DNA of 32,516 bases, from contig JAFGCR010000039.1 of NCBI GenBank assembly GCA_016932495.1, forward strand, positions 1-32,516, in the 5' to 3' direction. How positions within the stretch are numbered: position 1 is the stretch's first letter; each line of letters begins with the position of its first letter. The DNA comes from Candidatus Peregrinibacteria bacterium (GTDB taxonomy: Bacteria; Patescibacteriota; Gracilibacteria; UM-FILTER-43-11). Position numbers and translations under genes: made by a program. The notes under the pieces are model-generated. The model was not told where the DNA came from, ran no database searches, and saw only the letters and a program-made list of their open reading frames with translations. Below are positions 29,117-32,516 of the stretch, in pieces.

Positions 29117-30178
29117 ATGCACCTCGCTGATTTCGACTATGACCTTCCCAAAGAAATGATCGCCCAGCGACCGCTTAAGGACCGTGACCAATCTAGGCTA
29201 ATGGTGCTGAACCGGGAAGGGCAGACGATTGAGCATCATCATTTTTTTGAACTGCCGGCCCTTTTGGATAAAGATTCTGTTTTGGTTTTAAATGAATCAA
29301 AAGTGATCCCCGCGCGACTACGGTTCAGGATGGGAAACGGACATGCGGAAATCCTGCTCATCAAACCTGTTCATGACGATGTGTGGGAATGTATGGTGCG
29401 GCCAGGGCATAAATTCGAACCGAAAACTGATGAACAAATCGATCCGGAATGTTCTTTCCATGTTAAAGACATCACGCCCCATGGCTTGCGGACGATTAAG
29501 TTTATTTGTGATAATTTTAAAACTTATTTGCAAAAAAAAGGTCACACCCCTACCCCGCCTTATATAAAGGAAGAGGTGGAGGACCCTGAGGTTTACCAGA
29601 CAGTTTATGCTAAAGAGGAAGGCTCTGTGGCGGCGCCAACAGCCGGCTTTCATTTTACTCAACGCGTTTTTGCTGATTTAAAGAAAAAGGGAATTCAGAC
29701 GGAATACATCACCCTGCATGTGGGGTTGGGCACGTTCCAGCCCGTTAAAACGGACGATATTACTGAACATCAAATGCACAGCGAATGGTTCAGCTTACCG
29801 GATGATACGGCGGAGCGATTGAATCAGGCGAAAAAGGAGGGTAAAAAAATCGTGGCGGTCGGCACCACCTCGGTGAGGGTTTTGGAGACTTGCAGTAATA
29901 CGGATGGCCAATTGACTCCTTATTCAGGTGAAACGGATATTTTTATTTATCCCGGCTACCAATGGAAATTTGTGGACCAGCTGATTACAAACTTCCACGT
30001 GCCAAAAAGCACCCTGGTGATGCTGGTAAGTTCGTTTGCCTCCTTTTGTCATTCCGGATTTGATCCGGAATCGGTAACAAAAACAGATGGCCGTGACTTC
30101 ATCTTCAAAGCCTACGAAACCGCCAAAAAGGAGGGATATCGGTTTTTCAGTTTCGGGGATTCTATGCTGATTCGTTAG
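29117..30178 (+). CDS. queA: S-adenosylmethionine:tRNA ribosyltransferase-isomerase with an in-frame insertion
   Basis: A 353-residue QueA, which transfers the ribosyl part of SAM to preQ1 at the tRNA wobble position during queuosine synthesis. Motifs include FDYDLPKEMIAQRPL at the N-terminus, VLNESKVIPARL, APTAGFHFT, LHVGLGTFQPV, the VGTTSVRVLE region and a YRFFSFGDSMLI C-terminus. After SSFA the family continues directly with G-x-x-x-I-x-x-AY. Here 16 extra residues (309-324) come first, from a palindromic element, and the family sequence resumes at GRDFIFKAY. No other queuosine genes are in the window. Its 3' end overlaps the convergent gene by 17 bases. Confidence 0.9.
   Translation: MHLADFDYDLPKEMIAQRPLKDRDQSRLMVLNREGQTIEHHHFFELPALLDKDSVLVLNESKVIPARLRFRMGNGHAEILLIKPVHDDVWECMVRPGHKFEPKTDEQIDPECSFHVKDITPHGLRTIKFICDNFKTYLQKKGHTPTPPYIKEEVEDPEVYQTVYAKEEGSVAAPTAGFHFTQRVFADLKKKGIQTEYITLHVGLGTFQPVKTDDITEHQMHSEWFSLPDDTAERLNQAKKEGKKIVAVGTTSVRVLETCSNTDGQLTPYSGETDIFIYPGYQWKFVDQLITNFHVPKSTLVMLVSSFASFCHSGFDPESVTKTDGRDFIFKAYETAKKEGYRFFSFGDSMLIR
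30041..30088 (+). repeat. 48-bp palindromic element inserted in frame in queA
   Basis: The core ATTCCGGAT, TTG, ATCCGGAAT (30051-30071) has perfect 9-base arms. It encodes the peptide HSGFDPES, a signature of REP/RPE-type palindromes read in this frame in other bacterial genomes. The length is 16 codons, so the frame is kept. Removing it restores the usual QueA junction. Confidence 0.75.
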
Positions 30179-30575
30179 ACTTTTTCAATTTGTCATCCAA
30201 TTCGGGAACGCATAACATTAAGGTTACCATTAATCTTAACGCTTTTACGCCAATAATCTCTTCTTTACCGCATTCATAGCCACCCAGATCAGGATGTTCG
30301 CAGATGGCTCCAAGAGTTTTATAAACTATAAAACCCCTATCTGCATCCCCTTCTTTCCATAAAAATTCATCTGTGGCGGGGTCTCTCGTAGCTGGCTTTG
30401 GAAAAAGGGAATCGATTTTATTTAAATAATCTTCTACCATTATTAAAAATCCAGGAGAAACCGATGGCTGACCTAAGCCCGCCTGAATTTCTTTGGTCAA
30501 ATCGACCAATTCACTGAGAGCCGGCCGACTGTTCATGCCGAGCCGGATAACATTATTTCCATTTAAAGGTGACAT
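30162..30575 (-). CDS. Hypothetical protein, N-terminus MSPLNGNN
   Basis: A 137-residue soluble protein with no recognised domain. Helical segments lie around 17-35 and 43-58. There is a Cys/Gly-rich middle (GAICEHPDLGGYECGKEE, about 89-106) and a hydrophobic helix at about 108-121 (VKALRLMVTLMLCV). It overlaps the queA 3' end tail-to-tail by 17 bases. It is the last of three minus-strand genes whose proteins start MSP or MSSP, but I cannot show they are related in sequence beyond that. No Shine-Dalgarno is present. Confidence 0.55.
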   Translation of the reverse strand: MSPLNGNNVIRLGMNSRPALSELVDLTKEIQAGLGQPSVSPGFLIMVEDYLNKIDSLFPKPATRDPATDEFLWKEGDADRGFIVYKTLGAICEHPDLGGYECGKEEIIGVKALRLMVTLMLCVPELDDKLKKSNESA

Positions 30576-30598
30576 AAGGGGGGGTTATATATTTTTAA

Positions 30599-30970
30599 TT
30601 AATTTTTTCCTTCAAAAAAACCGATAATGAACTGATAGTCTCTATCAACTCCGGGGGCTTGGGTGCCATGAGCTTCTCTGATTTTTGTGAAAGTAGGATC
30701 TTTATAAATCGCCTCGAGTCTGCCCTTGAGCTCGCCTAGCGCGTTCTGATCCTGACCTAATGCCTGAGTGACCGTCATGCGGCTGCGAAATAAAAAACAA
30801 GCTGCTCCTAAACATATAACAAAATTGATAGGTAGTGGTTCGCCTTCTTTAAGATTCCGTAGCTGATTTTCAACGGCTATAATAGCTTCTGTAAGTCGGT
30901 GAATCGGGGAGGTCGCTGGGGTTTCCGGATTGTTATTCTCAGGACCTGTTGGGGGGACAAGAGGGCTCAT
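30599..30970 (-). CDS. Hypothetical protein, N-terminus MSPLVPPTGP
   Basis: A 123-residue protein from ATG 30970. The open frame extends upstream to 31237, but that part lies over the next gene in another frame. It has a Pro/Asn/Thr-rich N-terminus (1-27), two helical stretches, a short hydrophobic segment (about 52-62, INFVICLGAACFLF) and an alpha-helical C-terminus. No domain recognised. It starts ten bases after the stop codon of the 227-residue gene upstream, so the pair is likely one transcript. Confidence 0.55.
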   Translation of the reverse strand: MSPLVPPTGPENNNPETPATSPIHRLTEAIIAVENQLRNLKEGEPLPINFVICLGAACFLFRSRMTVTQALGQDQNALGELKGRLEAIYKDPTFTKIREAHGTQAPGVDRDYQFIIGFFEGKN

Positions 30971-30980
30971 GGAAAAAAGA

Positions 30981-31664
30981 TTAAAGGGTTTTATCGACAC
31001 TATTATCTGAATGGAGATCTGGGGAATCGCCAGACAACACTCTTTCAATCCGCCCCATCCAATCATCAATGCGGAAAACAATGATCTGCGCCAAGTCCGG
31101 ATCCATACATTGTATCTTTGCGCTGATTTTAGGAAGCGCGTAAAGAAGACTGTCGATTTGGCGGGCATTAAGGCTTTCAATGGGAAGGTCCGCCCCAAGA
31201 TACATATCAATGGCATCCCGGATACTTTCGCTGTCATCTAGAGTCTTCCCATCGTTCTCCAGTTCTTCCAGATGAGGCAAAACCGTATTGACGATATTTT
31301 CAACCCGGTCAGCAGGATTCAGCAGTAAGACAACCTCATCCCGCCCTTTCAGAATAAGCATCAATTGACCGAGCTGTTCTTTTAACTCAGCCAGGCTGTC
31401 TGTTTTCCAGCCCAATCGCTCCAAATGAATGATGCAGGTGGTCAATTCTGACTGAAAGGCACTCAGTTTTTCCGCGGGAATGCCTGTCAGATCAAGGCCA
31501 TTCCGCGCATAAAATTCAATTAATATAAAGATGTTCTTTTCCGCCCCTTCCAGGCTCGCGGCCTCTGAAAGATGGAAATTAATGTAATCACGAAAAACAC
31601 CAATTCGATCCTTTATGCGCATGATATTTTCCGGATTTTTTGATAGATTCTCAGGGGAAGACAT
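30981..31664 (-). CDS. Hypothetical helical protein, 227 residues
   Basis: An all-helical, acidic protein with no signal peptide and no recognised domain. Heptad-like Leu spacing occurs in SELTTCIIHLERLGWKTDSL and LAELKEQLGQLMLILKGRDE. Only two Cys residues are present. It is the first of three consecutive minus-strand genes and is divergent from the PEBP lipoprotein gene across 66 AT-rich bases, which must hold both promoters. The small unknown genes look lineage-specific. Confidence 0.6.
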   Translation of the reverse strand: MSSPENLSKNPENIMRIKDRIGVFRDYINFHLSEAASLEGAEKNIFILIEFYARNGLDLTGIPAEKLSAFQSELTTCIIHLERLGWKTDSLAELKEQLGQLMLILKGRDEVVLLLNPADRVENIVNTVLPHLEELENDGKTLDDSESIRDAIDMYLGADLPIESLNARQIDSLLYALPKISAKIQCMDPDLAQIIVFRIDDWMGRIERVLSGDSPDLHSDNSVDKTL

Positions 31665-31730
31665 GATAAAAATAGGACAGGTGATAAATTGGTTTTATAT
31701 TTTACCTATTTATTATTAATTGTCAAGTTT

Positions 31731-32315
31731 ATGCGTTTTTTTGCCGTTTTATCTGCCATCATCAGCTCTATATTATTAATAGGTTGTGCTCCTTCCAAAC
31801 CCTCTGTTATTACCCCTAACCCCCCTGAAATCATGAATGAAAATGTATTAAAAATACAGGTAGCCGGCTACGAAAACGGCGGCCGGATGCCTGGTAAATT
31901 CGCCACCAAAAATGGCGGCGGGGACAATGTTTCAATCGGCGTCAAATGGGAACTTTTGCCAGCTGCCCAATCCTATGCCCTGCTTTTCGATGATAAGCAC
32001 CCTGTAGCAAACAACTGGGTGCATTGGCTGGTGGTGGATATCCCCAGCACAACAACCGCAATTCCCGAAGGAGCTAGCCGGAACAATATGCCGTCGGGTT
32101 CGCGGGAGTTGGTAACGTCGTGGGGGCAGACGGGATACGATGGACCTCAGCCTCCTGTCGGCTCTGGCGACCATGAATACGTAGCGCATCTGTATGCTTT
32201 AGACGTGCCAAAACTGGAGGTTGATGAAAATATCAGCCGTTCTGAATTCCTGAAGGCGATTGAGGGACATGTGATTGCGGAAGAGAATTACAGCGGTTGG
32301 TTTGAACGAAAATAA
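31731..32315 (+). CDS. PEBP family (YbhB/YbcL, Raf kinase inhibitor-like) lipoprotein
   Basis: A 194-residue protein. The signal peptide and lipobox LIGC (Cys at 19) are followed by a PEBP domain. Visible PEBP features are PPEIMNENV leading into the first strand, a YALLFDDKHPVANNWVHWLV strand (family D-P-D-A-P then F-x-H-W), VDIPSTTTAIPEG, GYDGPQPPVGSGDHEY (family Y-x-G-P-x-P-P-x-G-x-x-H-x-Y), and the C-terminal AEENYSGWFER. The ligand is unknown in bacteria. I chose ATG 31731 because the lipoprotein signal begins there. Confidence 0.9.
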   Translation: MRFFAVLSAIISSILLIGCAPSKPSVITPNPPEIMNENVLKIQVAGYENGGRMPGKFATKNGGGDNVSIGVKWELLPAAQSYALLFDDKHPVANNWVHWLVVDIPSTTTAIPEGASRNNMPSGSRELVTSWGQTGYDGPQPPVGSGDHEYVAHLYALDVPKLEVDENISRSEFLKAIEGHVIAEENYSGWFERK

Positions 32316-32438
32316 CCCCGCCCAATAACCATTCTCCGGTATACGGCAGATCCAACCCCTTCAATTCTTATCTTTTCCCTGTTCTTTCCGTCGCCTCCGG
32401 CGCCGACAGCGTCCTATTTCTGTATTGCTTTTTTCTTT
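32316..32438. other. Gene-free right flank
   Basis: I see no coding frame or RNA gene. There is a GCCTCCGGCGCCG palindrome-like stretch near 32392-32404. The DNA runs into the perfect palindrome at 32439-32460. Confidence 0.4.
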
Positions 32439-32460
32439 GCACTTTTGGCGTCAAAAGTGC
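32439..32460. repeat. 22-bp palindrome GCACTTTTG/CAAAAGTGC
   Basis: Perfect 9-base arms around GCGT. A direct copy of GTGCCAAAA adjoins it. It lies after a run of T and C residues and before GC-rich DNA. It resembles dispersed intergenic palindromes seen in other bacteria and could also form a terminator for the PEBP transcript, but no T-run follows. Confidence 0.6.
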
Positions 32461-32516
32461 CAAAACCGCTGGGGGTCCGCGAGCCAGTCAGCCATCGCGG
32501 TGCAGAATATCATCGC

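Noticed and set aside
30971-31237. Longer N-terminus for the 123-residue gene
   Set aside because: The extra frame lies over the well-formed 227-residue gene in another frame and has a different, implausible composition. ATG 30970 is preferred.
1-32516. Alternative genetic code (UGA read as glycine or tryptophan) as in some CPR groups
   Set aside because: Long frames close properly at TGA as well as TAA and TAG (for example the ATGA overlap at 8136-8139), and conserved proteins read through with the standard code.

Overview
The window is a bacterial chromosome segment of mixed strand orientation and moderate GC. No ribosomal RNA, phage module, plasmid origin or CRISPR array is visible. Most housekeeping genes lack a clear Shine-Dalgarno sequence, and several have a TATAAT box almost touching the start codon. 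Intergenic spaces carry AT-rich or palindromic repeats. The gene set (archease, NYN/LabA-like nuclease, DUF3048 lipoprotein-type protein, uracil phosphoribosyltransferase, 308-residue PyrF, short delta-prime subunit, L25/Ctc, QueA) fits a Patescibacteria/CPR lineage with a comparatively large genome, such as Peregrinibacteria. That assignment is inference: no marker gene in the window proves it.

Layout: (1) 0.07-1.5 kb, minus strand: two phosphoribosyltransferases, the second being Upp. (2) 1.6-4.6 kb, plus strand: an archease, a 10-TM metal-exporter-like protein and ThpR in a tight operon, then an N-formylglutamate amidohydrolase-like hydrolase. (3) 4.6-9.1 kb, minus strand: a membrane coiled-coil protein, a ferritin-like protein, a glycerophosphodiester phosphodiesterase, a DUF2177/DUF1295 membrane pair with an ATGA overlap, and a conserved protein of unknown function. 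(4) 9.1-9.5 kb: a repeat-rich spacer, tRNA-Asp(GTC) and a decayed tandem copy of it. (5) 9.6-22.5 kb, an accessory surface/signalling region: a class III adenylate cyclase with strong promoter, Shine-Dalgarno and terminator; a TPR protein on the other strand; a hairpin leader and 38-codon ORF coupled to a 2333-residue exported SpvB/YD-repeat giant; a REP-associated transposase carrying an in-frame minisatellite; and a Tat-exported transglutaminase-like protein. (6) 22.5-25.9 kb: NYN nuclease and a convergent holB-TPR-pyrF group. (7) 25.9-32.5 kb: a large palindrome, tRNA-Leu(TAA), a CBS protein, L25/Ctc, a DUF3048 protein, a lipoprotein, QueA with an in-frame palindromic insertion, three unrecognised minus-strand genes and a PEBP lipoprotein.

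The most unusual stretch is 12.96-22.5 kb. Three genes here (cyclase, giant, transglutaminase-like protein) have near-consensus promoters containing ATTGACAAT. The giant has a toxin-complex/Rhs chassis, but five Ig-like units of exactly 81 residues and a fibronectin-like tail stand where the Rhs core and toxin would be expected. Its neighbour is a secreted papain/transglutaminase-fold enzyme. A cell-surface fibre with a modifying or cross-linking enzyme is a reasonable hypothesis, but the sequence does not prove it. Palindromic elements have also entered coding sequence in frame, in queA and in the transposase.
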